Of a stretch of DNA of 64,000 nucleotides, positions 63,311 through 64,000 are shown in pieces. The stretch comes from Plumapathes pennacea (Eukaryota > Cnidaria > Anthozoa > Antipatharia > Myriopathidae): the NCBI GenBank assembly GCA_964036295.1, contig OZ038473.1:1433501-1497500 (forward strand). Direction: 5' to 3'. The stretch's first letter is position 1. Each line of letters opens with the position of its first letter. Below the pieces are notes generated by a model, which did not search any database, was not told the DNA's origin, and worked only from the letters and a program-made list of their open reading frames with translations. Made by a program: the position numbers and the translations under genes.

Positions 63311-64000
63311 CTGGAGGGTGTGGAGAACAGTTTGAAATTAGTTTTCAATAATGCCAGAATTTTTCAATAGCTACTACTGCATACATGCAGCCGATAGCCA
63401 ACTCTAAACATGTGAAGATGCCATTTCCATTGTTCGAGTGCATGGAAGTGATGGTCATAGGCGCCGGACATTGGACATTGTCCGATTAACTTCTCTAAAT
63501 GTCCCATTAAATGTGGACAAAATGTCCAATTCACATTTTCCAAAAGGGACATATTGTGTTAACCCTTTCGTACCCAGAGCCTCTGAGCAGAAAAGCTCAG
63601 ATTTCCTGAACTAATTAGCATATTTGGTGGCAAGTTCAAAAGCAAATCAAAACATGTATGCTCAGTAGATATTTGGACAGCACAAGACAGTAAAATTATT
63701 CCAGACATAAAGTTAAATACTTTATTTGTCATTTTAACACACTGTGGAGTAAATGGAGCGACCAATACTTTAATGAAGGTCACTGATTTCAAGAAATTCA
63801 AATTTGCCGCCATTGAAACTGATTAATAATTATTGGTTAGTCCTCTTTTACAAGGTCGAAGGCACCATATGTCACACAGTCTTCATTCTAAATAACAAAC
63901 AGTGCTATTTTTTCAAGATTCAAAGAATTAACAAACAAGTAGGCACCCGAAAAACTCGCAGTTCGTTCTCTGTGCTTACGGCGTCGAGCACATGCGGCGT
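63311..64000. other. Right edge, no recognised exon
   Basis: Expected to lie in the 5' intron of FGFR-like B. It carries ggacattgtcc/ggacaaaatgtcc dyads (63465-63560) that resemble sequence at 13180-13265. Confidence 0.45.

Overview
This is a eukaryotic, intron-rich animal window. The gene families (single-Ig FGFR-like receptor kinases, a furin-type secreted matrix metalloproteinase, a divergent Kv channel, a C-type lectin joined to a PAN/apple domain) and the dense load of short non-coding transposons point to an anthozoan cnidarian, most likely a stony coral. That assignment is inference; no species marker was seen.

Layout. 1-2037 (+): 3' end of a gene encoding a protein with two SH3 segments. 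6577-9866 (-): secreted matrix metalloproteinase, four exons, complete. 17426-20060 (+): voltage-gated K+ channel, three exons, complete. 21134-23715 (-): secreted C-type lectin/PAN protein, three exons, complete. 26070-40139 (-): cytosolic purine 5'-nucleotidase NT5C2, 26 exons, complete. An intronless mTERF-like mitochondrial gene (28036-28926, -) lies inside its penultimate intron. 40839-41160 (+): decayed PIF/Harbinger-like transposase fragment. 43441-51061 (-) and 55891-63310 (-): two tandem paralogous FGFR-like receptor tyrosine kinases; the 5' end of the second lies beyond the exons I can identify.

Most exons were placed by joining GT-AG sites that keep the reading frame. For the metalloproteinase (1500 nt), lectin (744 nt), Kv channel (1299 nt) and NT5C2 (1770 nt) the exon lengths sum to whole codons ending in a stop, which is strong internal support.

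The rest is intergenic or intronic DNA full of small non-autonomous elements. Several are well defined: a family with 6-bp target-site duplications (6298 and 49843), a family with 9-bp duplications and an internal minisatellite (33285 and 59948), a TTAA-bounded family with about nine copies or fragments, a GGGCCCGG-ended family with three copies, TA-bounded pogo/Tigger-like elements (one of which has expanded into a roughly 87-bp tandem array), a tRNA-derived SINE and large foldback elements. No operon-like or defence-type system was found. The most unusual material is these element families, the tandem kinase pair and two apparent coding frameshifts.
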